A stretch of 64,000 nucleotides of DNA, from positions 46,751,278 through 46,815,277 of the forward strand of contig NW_026262701.1 of the NCBI RefSeq assembly GCF_021869535.1, given 5' to 3'. Below the pieces are notes generated by a model that ran no database searches, was not told the origin of the DNA, and was given only the letters and a program-made list of their open reading frames with translations. This document shows positions 21,741 to 33,644 of this stretch, piece after piece (the stretch's first letter is position 1; every line of letters begins with the position of its first letter). A program made the position numbers and the translations under genes. The DNA is from Mytilus californianus (lineage: Eukaryota; Mollusca; Bivalvia; Mytilida; Mytilidae).

Positions 21741-24070
21741 TTATCGCAAGGTTAACGATTTAACCGTAAAAGACGCACATTTATTACCCCGCATCGACGA
21801 CTCATTGGAGCAATTGTCCGGAAATAAATGGTTCTCTACTTTAGACCTGTGTTCGGGATACTGGCAGGTAGAAATGGAAGAGAAAGATCGCCCAAAAACT
21901 GCATTTGCCACCCGACTGGGACTGTTTCAATTTCGACAGATGCCATTCGGTCTGGCCTGCGCACCAGCAACCTTCGAAAAATTGATGGAAAGGGTATTGG
22001 CAGGACTACAGTGGAGTATATGTCTAGTCTATCTGGACGATATAATTTTAGTTGGAAAGTCTTTTGAGGAGATGCTCAAAAATCTTCGATCGTTTTTTGA
22101 TCGGCTGAAGGGGGCTGGCCTAAAGCTTAAGCCCAAAAAGTGCACACTATTTGCAAAGAAAGTTAACTTTCTTGGGCATGTCGTCACCGCAGAAGGGGTA
22201 GCCCCGGATCCAGAAAAGATAAAGAGCATCAAAGATTGGCCCATTCCAGTTGATGCGAGCGAATAACGTTCATTTTTGGGTCTTTGTGGTTATTACCGGA
22301 GGTACATAGAAAATTTTGCAAAAATCGCTAAATGTCTCCATCAACTAACCGAAAAAGGACGGAATTTCATATGGACAGAAGAATGTCAGGAAGCTTTCGA
22401 AGCCTTGAAAGGAAAGCTAACTAAAGCACCCATTCTCGCTCATCCAGGCCTATCTAGACCCTTTATCCTAGATACTGACGCGAGTAATAACGCTATCGGA
22501 GCTGTGTTCTCACAGGAAATTGATGGTAAACAGAGACTCATTGCTTTTGGAAGCAGAACCCTATCAAAAACAGAACGGAAATATTGTGTCACCAGAAAAG
22601 AACTTTTATCAGTGGTACACTTTGTCAAAAGTTTTCGTCATTTTCTGTATGGCCGAACATTCATCGTTCGAACCGACCACAGCTCATTGCAATGGTTGTT
22701 AAACTTCAAAAACGCAGAGGGACAATTAGCAAGATGGCTTGAGGTGTTGAGTACGTATGACATGACAATAAAACACAGACCAGGAAGTCAGCACCGAAAC
22801 GCAGATGCGTTAAGTAGGATACCTTGTAGACAGTGTGGATATAGCTCGGATTGGAAGGCACAACACCTTGTACATACAGTGTCATCAAAGCCCGATGAAT
22901 GTGAAGGAGACACGAAGGACGACACAGAAATATCACTCAAACATCTTCAAGACAATGACAAAAATTTGCAAATTGTAAGACAGTGGGTACAAGATGGACA
23001 CAAGCCTTACCTCAAAAACCTAGGTGAGTACAATTTTGTTCTTAAAAGCTTATGGTCGCAGTTTGATGACCTGAAGATTCAGGATGGAGTACTTTGCAAA
23101 TTGCACAAAGACAGCAGCAAATGTAGAGTGATAGTACCCCTCACAGAAAGACGTCGAATACTTAAGCAGTGTCATGATAACAAGACGTCAGGCCACCTTG
23201 GCATCAAAGAAACACTATCTAGAATCAAAGATAGGTTCTATTTGCCTGGTTTACGACAGGACGTAGTAGCATATATAGCCGGATGTGAAGTCTGTGCTAA
23301 AAGAAAAGGTCCAAATAAACGACAAAGGGCTCCTATGCAGCTGCAGAAATCGGGTTACCCAATTATTACGCGTTTCGGCGTGCCTACTGTAGTTCACTCT
23401 GACCAAGGCGCGCAGTTTGAGAGTAAATTATTTCAAGAAATGTGTTAGCTATTACAGATAGACAAGACTAGAACCACGCCCTATCATCCGCAGTGTGACG
23501 GAATGGTAGAGAGATTTAATGACACATTGGTAAAAATGTTGACTGCTTATGTTGATGAACACCATTCCAATTGGGATTGCTTACTGCCCTACGTTATATA
23601 GGCATATAGATCAGCTCAACATGAGACCAAAGGATGTACGCCTAATCGCATGATGTTAGGACGCAAAATTGCTACACCCGTGGACCTTATGTACGAGGTA
23701 CCTGATTATTTAAAGAAAATTTCACAAAACAAATGGGCGTGTGAACTTCAAGAACGAATGGAAGAAGCCCACCACTTTGTAAGAAAACACGAAGGACAGG
23801 AAATGTTGCGTAAGAAAAAGTATTATGACAAACAGTTAAACTGGAGCAAATTTAAGAAAGGCGACCAGGTATATGTATTCTTTCCAATTCGAAAAGCTGG
23901 TCATTCTCCTAAATTTACATCCTACTGGCGTGGTCCTTTTCGGGTACTGAAAGAATACTCGGATTTTAATTATCTCATTAATTGTGGTAGGCATGGGCGA
24001 TCACAGGTTATACATGTAGATAGAATGAGGTTGGGCAAGGGCCAACTTCTGAGAGGAGAAACAGAAATGT
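21718..24070 (+). pseudogene. RT, RNase H and integrase part of pol, with nonsense codons and an internal deletion
   Basis: One frame from 21718 gives RT (CVDYRKVND; FRQMPFGLACAPATFE; YLDD at 22029-22040), RNase H (DTDASNNAIGAVFS near 22470; RTDHSSLQWLL), the integrase zinc finger HHCC (His 23173, His 23194, Cys 23284, Cys 23293) and the GPY/F module (YWRGPFRV near 23926). It has in-frame stops TAA 22264-22266, TAG 23446-23448 and TAG 23599-23601. At about 23358 the sequence jumps from the linker after the zinc finger straight to ITRFGVP. By family comparison some fifty residues, including the first catalytic Asp, are missing. The second Asp (23401) and the Glu (23509) remain. The frame is lost again near 24070. 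Confidence 0.93.
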
Positions 24071-24250
24071 ATGAAAACGAAAACTGATACTTTTGTGCCG
24101 GAAAGTGTGGTGCCCGAAATATCCAATGATGAGCTTGATGATGCGGACAACATTGTTGAACAAAGTGATTCAAGGGATGAGTCAGACTACACAGGGCGTC
24201 CATGCAGGATTACCAAGCAGCCGGCATGGCTGCATGATTTTGTTAGATAA
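24071..24250 (+). pseudogene. C-terminal tail of the pol polyprotein, displaced by a frameshift
   Basis: From 24071 the +1 frame is open for 59 codons to TAA 24248-24250. It encodes an acidic stretch (SNDELDDADNIVEQSDSRDE) followed by GRPCRITKQPAWLHDF. A basic R-P-W-L-x-D ending of this kind is typical of the last residues of many Gypsy pol proteins. The tail of the upstream frame (YENEN, then TGA) therefore looks like a frameshift artefact. The segment is too short to stand out as an ORF. Confidence 0.7.
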
Positions 24251-25217
24251 TGTGGATGTCATTGTTGTATATATATTCTTATATATATAAAAAGAAAGTT
24301 ATATGAACGCTTATAGAAGTGTTTAGAGGTTTTGATGGAAAGACAGTTTAATTTTTAATCAAAAGTGAGGGAATCACTACTAGAAATGTTATTTTGTTGT
24401 ATATTTTAGTATGTATGTCCGTCGGATGGGGACGTTAAATCCGAGGTCCCGTGTTCAGGGAGTACCACGCTTTGTGCACGTGAAAGATCCCTCTCAACAA
24501 GCTCTTTGAGTGGTCCATGAGTGGCCGGTTGTTAGGCAAAATTTATTTCATACCGGTTTTGGCTTGTTGATGTTTTTAGTGGGTTTCAAATGTATCATTT
24601 GGTTTGTTGGTTTTCATGGTTAATAAAAAATCAAAAATCTGTCAGCATGCATATTTGAAATACAGATGGAAATGATTTAAGAGTACTTAGGTTAAGGTTG
24701 ATGTGTTTAGGTTGATGCCCATGTTAAATGTTACCTCAAAAGTTTAAACAAGAGTATACAGTTGAGCGGGAATCTTGTCATATCAGGTAGATCATACATC
24801 TACGAGTTGTGCTAGTGGTTAGTTACTAAAGAAGTAACAGTTGTTTCATGATATTTATATTTGCGGGTTTTGAATGACATGGCTCGAGGCAATACCCGGA
24901 TAGAGTTTGGGACTGAATAATGTCCACTTGATGTAGATGTGCTCATTGAATTGATTTCGATAAATGCGGGGACGCATTTCCTGGAGGCGTGGGTAATGTG
25001 ATGAAAATAGTTCACCTGTTTTATTTACTAGGGTTCAACTAATTATGACTTTTATCAAGTTAAAACATTGTTATACAAACTCGTTTAGTTTGCAAATTGA
25101 ACGTTTGTCTACTTCCAGTTCTGTTTTGTTTATGCATTGCTATGGATATTTATAATATTTAGAATCGGAAACAGACAGGTTGTGGTTAGCAAACCCGGAA
25201 ATATTTCGATCGGTAGT
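24251..25217 (+). other. Untranslated 3' region of the retrotransposon
   Basis: About 1 kb without coding signal lies between pol and the 3' LTR, unusually long for the group. It includes a SINE-like block (24412-24560). No purine tract lies at the LTR border; the last bases are TTCGATCGGTAGT. An insertion or rearrangement here is likely. Confidence 0.6.
24412..24560 (+). repeat. SINE-core-like block
   Basis: It contains GGACGTTAAATCCGAGGTCCC, about 20 bp, GTGCACGTGAAAGATCC. From memory this resembles the conserved central domain of mollusc SINEs. A tRNA-derived head was not confirmed. It may be a SINE nested in the retrotransposon or part of its own 3' UTR. Confidence 0.35.
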
Positions 25218-25859
25218 TGTAATAATAAGGGCCGTCATTCAAACGTTTGAGCAATAAGGGTTAGGTATTCTACAAACACTTATAGGAATAAGACATTTGG
25301 TATCGTCCAAAGTAAATGGTATGGTCCAAAACTTAGTATAAAACCTGATGTGCTGTCAGAAAAAGGGTCGCTTAATGAATAGTCAAGACGTCTAGAAGAA
25401 GCAAGAAGGTAATTATTTCATTTATTAAAGATTAAATAGATTCTGAATAAGAATCTATCTGCGTACCTGAATAAGGTTGCAGGAGGATATTATAAATGAA
25501 ACATACGCACCGGGTAATAGGTGCATAGGCGACTGTGCTGTTATAGTGCACAGGTAAACAAGTGCACAAATAAAGCATAAACCAGAGAGTGCACTGGTTA
25601 AGCAGTGCACAGGCGGAATAAGACGGATAGCGGTGCACAGGATAGTAGTGCTTAGGTAGAATACAGATTAGTTTTGGATAGTGCATAGGTTAGCACTGAT
25701 TGCTACTGGACACATAAGGTCTGTGCAACACATTGCTGGTTGGTGAGAGAGGCCAAATTAACAAGTTAAAGTCGATATCTAAGAGACGGTGTATCTTCAA
25801 ATATCCAGGGGGTAAACTCTGGTACGATACCCATAAGACACTACACCGAGTACGTGACA
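25218..25859 (+). repeat. 3' LTR
   Basis: It begins TGTAATAATAAG and ends GAGTACGTGACA. About thirty differences from the 5' LTR were counted by eye, including loss of the palindrome symmetry (GAATAAGAATC) and of the TATA-like box. Confidence 0.95.
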
Positions 25860-26377
25860 GTTGACTTGTATTTGTATTATGTTTAAAAATTTGTTTAATA
25901 GTCTCACATAACTCTTAATAGAATGGCTCTTGTTGTTAACTTGTGTTTTACTATGCTGTATATTTTATATTTAACAAGTGGTGAAACTTTAATATCGTAT
26001 TTGTCTTGTCTTGTCTTGTCGTGTCTTGTGAACAACAAGACAAATCATTATCAGTAAAATAGGGGGAAATCTTCAAAAATATTTTTGGTAAAAAAAAAGG
26101 TTAACTGCAATGATGAGAAGTAAATAGAAATGATGTTTTTTTTTTATTTACAAATATTTGAAGCTTTAGCAACAAGCGTTTTGTTTAATAGATAGGTGAA
26201 ATAAGGAAAAGTCCCCGATGTAAAAGTAATATTACGTAATTTATTATGACGTCATGATCAAAGTTAATACATGTACGCACTTCTTCCAGTATCGTGTGAA
26301 AGCATAATTTAATTGTTTGAAATTCTAATATGACGTGCTCCTTTCGCTTTGAAAACAACTGCGTTCTAAAATTCTCC
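25860..26377. other. No gene seen; short (TCTTG)n run
   Basis: A TCTTG microsatellite at about 26000-26030 is followed by AT-rich DNA. The minus frame at 26185 runs into the next repeat array and is not convincing. Confidence 0.45.
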
Positions 26378-27160
26378 TTATATATATGTAGGACTCGGAG
26401 TTGCGATGGGGACGCTGAAGTGCGATGATCACGCTGAAGTACGATGGTCAAGCTGAAGAGAGATGATCCGTTCGCTGATGTGCGATGGTCTATACTAAGT
26501 GTTATGGTAGATAGTTTAGAATCTACAATAAAAATTATTGTTCAATTATTAGGCCTTTGAGAAGTAGATTTTTGTAATAAGTGGTATATAAATTTGCATT
26601 TGTTATTGTATATATAAGTCCTCTGTCACAGTTGCATACTAAATGCGAGATCGTCCTCTTTGGTTTTCTGCATGTGAACATAATTCTGTGTTAACATTTT
26701 ATCTTTACTTGGTTCCTCTCATGAGTTCCTCTTTTATCATATTATCATATTTACGGAGAGTTTGTCTGCAGACTCGTATGTATGCAGAGAATGCCACGCT
26801 CCATCGTACGTACAAAAAGAACCTTCCATAGACTTCGTCAAAAAGGTTAAGTTCCCCTCTCCACCAATCAAGCCCCGTTTCCCGTTATATTAAAAGTTTA
26901 TAAGCTCCTTATTAACTTAAAAACCCGAAAAACTGCTTCTAACAAACACATTTATTTCTACATCGACATGTAAATTATTGAAAATATAGTTTATGTAGTC
27001 CATAGCACTTCGGCGTAGCTATCAACAAGATAGTGTCACAATGCCACCATCGCACTTCAGCGTGATCAAAAACGCACTTCAGCGTCAGACCATCACACAC
27101 ATCAGCGTATCCATCGCGGTTAGGAGTACCATTGTGGTTCAGATTCCTACATATATACAT
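26378..27160. mobile_element. Element bounded by inverted minisatellite arrays
   Basis: Left array (26403-26492): units of 19-21 bp on the theme GCGATGGTCACGCTGAAGT. Right array (27003-27118): the reverse complement of the same units (CACTTCAGCGTGATC). Outside them, TATATATATGTAGGA (26378) is inverted at the right end (TCCTACATATATACATA, to 27160). The ~500-bp interior has a TATATATAAG word at 26609 and a 62-codon frame with no known family. The symmetry suggests a single mobile unit of about 780 bp; the class is unknown. Confidence 0.6.
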
Positions 27161-27539
27161 AGCGCGGACTCAGAGATGTATACATATAACGGCTGCTACA
27201 ATTTACCTACGACGTAAATCCATTTGTAGCGTAACCTATTTGCAAGCACCATGTCAATTCTGCTGTATTAGCTTTACTACCGTTTGTAAGCATTTAATCC
27301 TTTCACTGCCAGGTTTTAGAATGCACGCCGTTTTGTACTCGTAATTTATTACTTTAATGTTGTGCAAAGAATTTAAGGAAACATCGTCAAACTGCATTTT
27401 TTGCGTCATATCTGTTTTAGGACCGTCCTACATGTACTGAAATTCGTTTATATTTAACCTTTTAAGTTCCGAAACGATTTCTTATTTTCATACGTTTTTT
27501 GAAGAATTTGAATACATACATGACACATGACGTCAAAAA
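27161..27539. other. No gene seen
   Basis: The frame at 27132-27344 begins inside the inverted element and has no recognisable domain. Confidence 0.4.
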
Positions 27540-27930
27540 TTAGGAAACGTCATTATAGGAGGTACCGTAGATGAAAGGTGGCATGAATATTCCCTCCCCC
27601 AAATACATTAAGACACACACACGCAGATAAAACAATGACAAATACCATGTTTTGGTCAGGGAAATTCCAAAATTAACTCGGACCAAAACAAAAAGTAGGT
27701 GCTCAATGGAATTATACGGCAAAGATTCTGAGAAAGTTTCATACAATTAGGATTAGATATTAAGGGGGAGAAGTGGATACAATTGTGTAACATAGTATGC
27801 AGATGTGACGAAGTTTATGCAATCCCTAAGATTACCCCAAAATCATTTATATTGACGAGCGAACGAACGGATGAACAAACAGACGGACGGACATCCACAT
27901 CACTATGTACCCCGCTTTCTAAATATGTAT
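27540..27930 (+). repeat. Dispersed repeat with (GACG/AACG)n tail
   Basis: It contains GAGAAAGTTTCATACAATTAGG, then TTAAGGGGGAGAAG, CCCTAAGATTACCCCAAAA and a degenerate GACGAGCGAACGAACGGATG run (about 27855-27890). From memory this order of blocks is a common mollusc dispersed repeat. No second copy lies in this window. Confidence 0.4.
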
Positions 27931-30639
27931 GTGTCATAACAATGCGACGAGGAGAATAATAATAAATTATTACAATGATTATTAGAAATATTGATTGTCC
28001 GGTCTAGATGGTGATGCTTAATCCGATGCATAGTTAAAAATAAGCCCTACAACAGTCGATTCAGTATGGTGTACATTGTATTTATGTCAAAAACTCAATT
28101 TAGGTTTAGTATTATGCAAGCAAGTTAGATTTGCAGAAGTGTCATCGATTTTTGTTTTGTGTTTCTTTATTCTATTTTTAATCGTACTTCAACAATGCTT
28201 CTCTATTATAAAGCGACAATTTGGATATCAAATGGTACAATGTAGGATCGAAACTCTTCCTGTAGATAAACTTGGGTATTATTACAAGCCATTGTATCAA
28301 TAGAAAGTTGACATAGCTTATGGGAATGGTTTTTATCGTCAGCCGTCATACGCCCTATTTTCACTATGGATAGCCCCAAATGAGCCTTAAATTTTATTGT
28401 ATTTTTTCAAAAACGCATTTTTCAATTCTTGTTTGTGTTAAAACGAATTATATATTTATCGTTATCGTGAATTCAAGTAAATTCAATTGTTAGTTGTAAT
28501 TTGGGTTTCTCTATTCCATCCTCATATTTAAACAATTGATAAGAGAATGATATGAAATTTGTAAAACTGAATTGAAGATATAATCTAAGACATTCTGACT
28601 TTGTAAATGTCGGTATCGCTATCTGTCATCTCTATGTTAGAGTCTTGTATTTCGTGTATGTATTATGCCAGGACTTGTTTACAATCTAGCCATATACTCA
28701 ACGTATGCTGATCAGTAATCGTAATCAACTGTAATCCATTACATATTTGCAATGTAATAACATGTAATCAGTAATCATGCATTCTCTAATTAAAAGTAAT
28801 CGTAGTTTAATCGATTACAATGCAAAACAACAGGTGTAATCATGATAAATTTATTTTGAGATAACTTTTCGATTATATTTATATGATTACCTGCTAATTA
28901 AAAATTTTGTATATGATAATTGTGATATATCTGTTACAAAACATTTAGTGTTCCCTTATAATTCTGTTTAGATACTGGATTTATTTTTAGTTACACAAAT
29001 GTTTGTTATAACTTCATAGACATTCAACTGCATAGAACATTAGTAAAAGGGATTGATTCTAATTTCGACTTTGATGATCAACATGCATAAATGAGCCACT
29101 TCAATAATAAAAGAATTTAGAACAATGTTTTTTTCAAATTTTATTTAAACTTCGTTATCCATTAAAATTGAATTATTAAATATTGCAACCTTCAGACACA
29201 CAGGTACATAATGAAATTAAAATGCGTAAAACGTAATTGTTAATTGCGATTAAAGCAATGGTTTTATATTATCCATTATCACCTATTGTTCGTCATAAAA
29301 TTTAAAGTATTAATTAACAGTTTTACACCTTTAGAAAACATATGTTAATGTCAAATATGCCCCCTACAGACTAAAAAGGAACTTAATCACTTATAGACGA
29401 GTGACATTAACTATAAAATCTTATTTTTAATGCACCCACCTAACATACGGTTTAATGACATAACATTCGAAAGCATATCATCTGCCCTATCTTTTTTGCC
29501 CGGTCGTCAAATATTCGTACCGTGCAATTTCCGTGAAATCACGATAAAAGGTCAAGGTCGCATACTTTCTAATTTTACAAGATGTCAGCATTTTTGCATA
29601 CTCTGTCTTCTGAACAATAATATTTTGTATGGCAATATGAAAATCTGTTATAACAGATGTTACCAGTCACTTATCAAGCGCACTTTAAAATATTAGTGAC
29701 GGATTTTTAATAAATAGCGCCGTTTTCCAGACATTCCAGTAAAAATGATAAAATTGCGTTGAAACCAAAATCTTTGTCTGTTATCATGTGTAATTCACCA
29801 TAGAACCAAATAACATATTCTATTTAGTGCTTAGGAAGTTTTTGACATCATCAAATTACTACAATTACCTTTCATGATAATTAAACAGCCAATTATATTA
29901 ACTCGTGCAGTTGCCCAAAATACCATCATCTGCAAAAAGATAGCTTTTTTGCTGTATTAGGTGTAATACCACCATTGATTTTCCCCTATTAGTCTTTGTT
30001 AAATTTGCAGAATTTATCTTTGTTTCAAATAAAGAAATACTTGGCATGAGTAAAGTTTTATCCTGTCCAGTACTATAGAAAAAATTTCACATAACATTTC
30101 ATTGCATATAAGTAAATAACCATCACTGAAAGTTAACCAATCAAATTTTCCCCCTTTTTTAACCTGTGTACAAGCTTTAGTAACCATGTAACCTCAAGTT
30201 TCCAAAATATTCTATAGAAACCCCAAATAAAAAAATAATGGTGCTTTGAAATACCCAAGATATATGTTTATGACCCAGAAATGTTTTACTGCAATGAAAT
30301 GTAGGATCAATTACCTACAACTGTCAAATTCAAGGGAATATTTTTTTTCGACCTATTTTCGTATGCAACCGGATGTGACGTACTATGATTTGGTGGTATT
30401 ACACCTTCTATGTTAACAAAATTTGTATGTACCAATCTTTTTTTAAAGCTAATTAATTTCTTGAAATACATGTAAATTGACACATACTGCAAATCTATTT
30501 TTTTATTTGAAAATTCTAGCAGTTCACTATAAGTGCACTTTCACTTCCTGAGTACTAGTAGTTAAAATATTACACTGTAGTGTAAAGATGAAAGATTGAT
30601 TGTTTAACGCCACTTTTGGCACTACTGGCCTTTAACTCA
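27931..30639. other. No gene seen; stretch dense in GTAATC/GATTAC words
   Basis: A run at about 28715-28860 has many GTAATC words, including TTTAATCGATTACAATG. A similar cluster occurs at 33220-33300 and 36205-36320 (and its duplicate). The open frames are short and unremarkable. Confidence 0.4.
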
Positions 30640-31125
30640 GATTAAGAATGGAAATGGGGAATGTGTTAACGAGACAACAACCCGACAAAAAAGCAGAAAA
30701 TAGACCAAGGCCACCAATGGGTCTCCAACACAGCAAACAAATCATGTACCCGGAATCAGGCTTTAGCTGGCCCCTAAACAAAAACGTGTACTAGTTGAGT
30801 GAAAACGGACGCCACACTAAACTCCAAAACATATAAATGAACTAAAATTAAATATTAAGATTAACAAAGGCCAGAGGCTCCTGACTTAGGACAGGCGCAA
30901 AAATCCGGAGGGGTAAAACATGTTTTGCGAGATCTCAACCATCCTCTTTATCTCTTGCAAATGAAGACTAAACAAACACACATCAATACGCACAGTAAAA
31001 GTCAGTTAAAAAGAAGTCCGAGTCCGATGTCAGAATAGGTAAATGATGAAATTAGCAAAATGACGGTGATACACAAATTAACAAAGGACTACAGCAGTTT
31101 TACTGACATGCCAACTCCAGACATC
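30640..31125 (-). repeat. 3' tail of Penelope-like element, type 2
   Basis: It starts at the extreme 3' end (TGGAAATGGGGAATGTGTTA, then GAGACAACAACCCGAC). It runs through GACGCCACACTAAACTCC, AAGGCCAGAGGC, GGGGTAAAACATGTTTTGCG and CTGACATGCCAACTCCAGAC. It is 5' truncated before any coding part. Confidence 0.8.
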
Positions 31126-32424
31126 ATGTATCTTCATCATAATTACACAGTATTTTGTAGCGATCAGTAATTATTAGAGGCGGAAGCCGGAGAGCTCTGA
31201 GAGGCCTTCAGCAGATAGCTGATAATCCCCGTCAATTATACTTCAATTATATTTATTATTATGAATGACGAAATTACTGTGTAGGTGTCAACCAATCATC
31301 ATCAATGGCCTTTTGTTAAAGTAGGCAACCTCTAATCAAACAAAGCAGTTTTGATGTAGATGTTGTAAATTACTACAACTACATGTTGCAAGTAAATTTT
31401 CTTAATAAAAACTGATATATAGATATGCATTTAAACCAATTTTATTCTAAATTCAATTGCCTATGGTTTAGCATTTAAATCTAATTGTAACTGTACCACA
31501 TAATATTCTCATTTAAGATATCAGAAAACAAGAGCGCCGTTTCATACAAGTGATAGATTTTGCTGGTTATAAAGCCAGGTTTAATGCACCATTTTATACG
31601 CAAGAAAACGTAGTATCAAGTAAGAAATATGGCAGTTGCTTTCCATTTCCGTTTTATGTGTTTGAGCTTTTAATTTTGCCATTTTATAAAGGACTTTCAG
31701 TTCTGAATTTCCCTTGAAGTACGGTATTTTTGTCAATTTACTTCTTAGTAGATCATTTGTCATGTCATGTGTTAAGATAAGATTATGAGATGTAATGGTA
31801 TATTTGATTTGCTTATTATTTAACTATTTTTTTTATCATGAACAAAATCCCTTCATGTACAATCTCCATAAGTGCACTTTAAAGACAATCCGACGTGGGG
31901 ACACAAGGTTTATATCTTACATCGATATCTGATCTAGCTGGTTTTCAATTTCAAAAAACAGATAACACATGAACAAAGCAAAAAAGTCGGACAAACAAAC
32001 TACACTCTTTAAAACACTATACCGAAATGTGCGAACACAACATTACACCTGTGGTAAATGCATTTGCTCAGTAAGAATAAATTCAATCTTCCACAATATT
32101 AATTTTCTGTCATATTTAGTAAAACTACTAATAACATATGTAATAATGAGCTAACATTTAAAAGAATCAGCCGGATTTGTGATTGAAAAGGCGCATTGTG
32201 CGAACAGTATTCGTTTGAATATTGACCGAGAATAAACTTCGTCTTTCGACATCGGAAACACATTTTTACTATATATACCTTGTTTATTCATGAAAGCTCT
32301 TTCATTACACCTATTCAAATATGGTTAATCATTTTCTTCCGATATTTACTATATTATCTAGCCAAAGAAAAGCCAAATGATCCATATTTGAGGATGGTGT
32401 TTTTATAGGGCAACTGAAAAGTTT
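31126..32424. other. No gene seen
   Basis: A weak inverted arrangement surrounds a GC-rich core at about 31185-31220. The last ~45 bp before 32425 can be read in the same frame as the retroelement fragment that follows (FIGQLKSF), so more of that element may extend leftwards. Confidence 0.4.
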
Positions 32425-32452
32425 CATTAGAAGGCTGCATCTAGACCTATAT
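32425..32452 (+). repeat. 28-bp copy of the start of the Penelope-like element at 38053
   Basis: CATTAGAAGGCTGCATCTAG plus 8 more bases are identical to 38053-38080. At 38053 they are codons of the reverse transcriptase frame (IRRLHLDLY). Here the element stops after 28 bp and segment S1 begins, with CTATAT shared between the breakpoint and the element's 3' end at 40719. Confidence 0.9.
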
Positions 32453-33606
32453 CATATTAATTAAGTTTACAATGACGCAAAAATTCTCTCGGACTATAAA
32501 CGATAAATTAGTTATATTTTTGACATATAGATATTGATACCTGAAGAAATATTTAGCTTTGAGTGCAATTTTATCATTTTTGGAAGTTTTTTTTAAGAAA
32601 TGCAATTTTATGTAAATATTGCGCAATTAACATTTTAGTTTGCATTTGATTTGGAATTATGGTATTTTGTTTTATAAGATTCAGACAATGTTTAGATGAA
32701 AAATATCATACAGGTACCAGAAAAGGGCATTTTGTTTAATCTAGCAAAATATATGAATATTCATATTTGACCTTTAACCTTGATTTAACGAAAATTGCAC
32801 CGTACGATCTATTGACGACCAGGCAAAATAGAAAATACAGGTAATAAGCTTTCGAATGATATACAATATAGCCTTATTTAAGGTGGGTGCTTTACAGTCG
32901 TTAACTAAGCGTATTTTTGTAAAATGTCACTCGCCTATTATAAACCGCTATTTGTTTAGTTCTTTTTGTTGATTGAAAATATACACAGGGAGGAAATATT
33001 ATTAAAACAGTTATTGTTTGACATAGAAATTTCACGTATTGTTTTGACATAGAAATTACACTAGTCTATGCTATCTAACAATACAAATTTTACACTGCTC
33101 ATGGTTGAAATTCTTAATAACACGTATATATTATAAATATTAAAGCACATTTTTTTTTATATTAAATCAACTTTATCATGTGAGAATACAATGTTGAAAA
33201 CATGTGTTTGATATCGCAGTAGACAATGTAAATCATAAGTAATCAAAAGTTATCATGATTACTTTAAAGACAAGTAATTTAATGTAATCATATACAATTT
33301 ACAAATTAAGTGTTATTTTGATTTTAAACATATTTTATTCATTAAGATATGAAAAGGATTGAGCAACAGGCACAGCCTATAAAAGCTCTCTCCATATTAC
33401 ATGTACAAGGTATCAATCAAATATCAACAACTGTATTTAGAATAATATAATATAGTAGAACATGCATGCTACTTATGAGCACACATACGCAAATATATGT
33501 TTACAGTGTTAAATACTAAATGTAAAGTATATTTAAGTATATAGGCAACTACTCATCATTTATTCATGTACCTTGAAACATGTAAATACCCTTTATATGT
33601 CATTAG

Positions 33607-33608
<2 letters not shown>

Positions 33609-33644
<36 letters not shown>

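Larger units (their letters stand above)
18733..25859 (+). mobile_element. Ty3/Gypsy-type LTR retrotransposon, nearly full length, inactivated
   Basis: Two direct LTRs (18733-19373 and 25218-25859) enclose a tRNA-Leu primer-binding site, gag, protease, RT, RNase H, integrase and a C-terminal tail, in that order. The order protease-RT-RNase H-integrase and the YLDD and GPY/F signatures place it in the Ty3/Gypsy group (family knowledge); the clade is not assigned. By eye the LTRs differ at roughly thirty of ~641 positions. No matching target duplication flanks the LTRs (AATAA to the left, GTTGA to the right), and no purine-rich tract abuts the 3' LTR. The coding region carries two frameshifts, three nonsense codons and one in-frame deletion, so it cannot be autonomous. 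Confidence 0.95.

Noticed and set aside
22264..23601. Programmed readthrough or frameshifting in the LTR element
   Set aside because: Stops are of two types and scattered, one inside the integrase core, and accompany a deletion; decay is simpler.
25215..25863. AGTTG on both sides of the 3' LTR, as a solo-LTR target duplication
   Set aside because: It overlaps the conserved TG and CA ends, which would have to be outside the LTR; probably coincidence.
26403..27118. CRISPR-like array
   Set aside because: Repeats are directly adjacent and degenerate without unique spacers, and the context is animal DNA.
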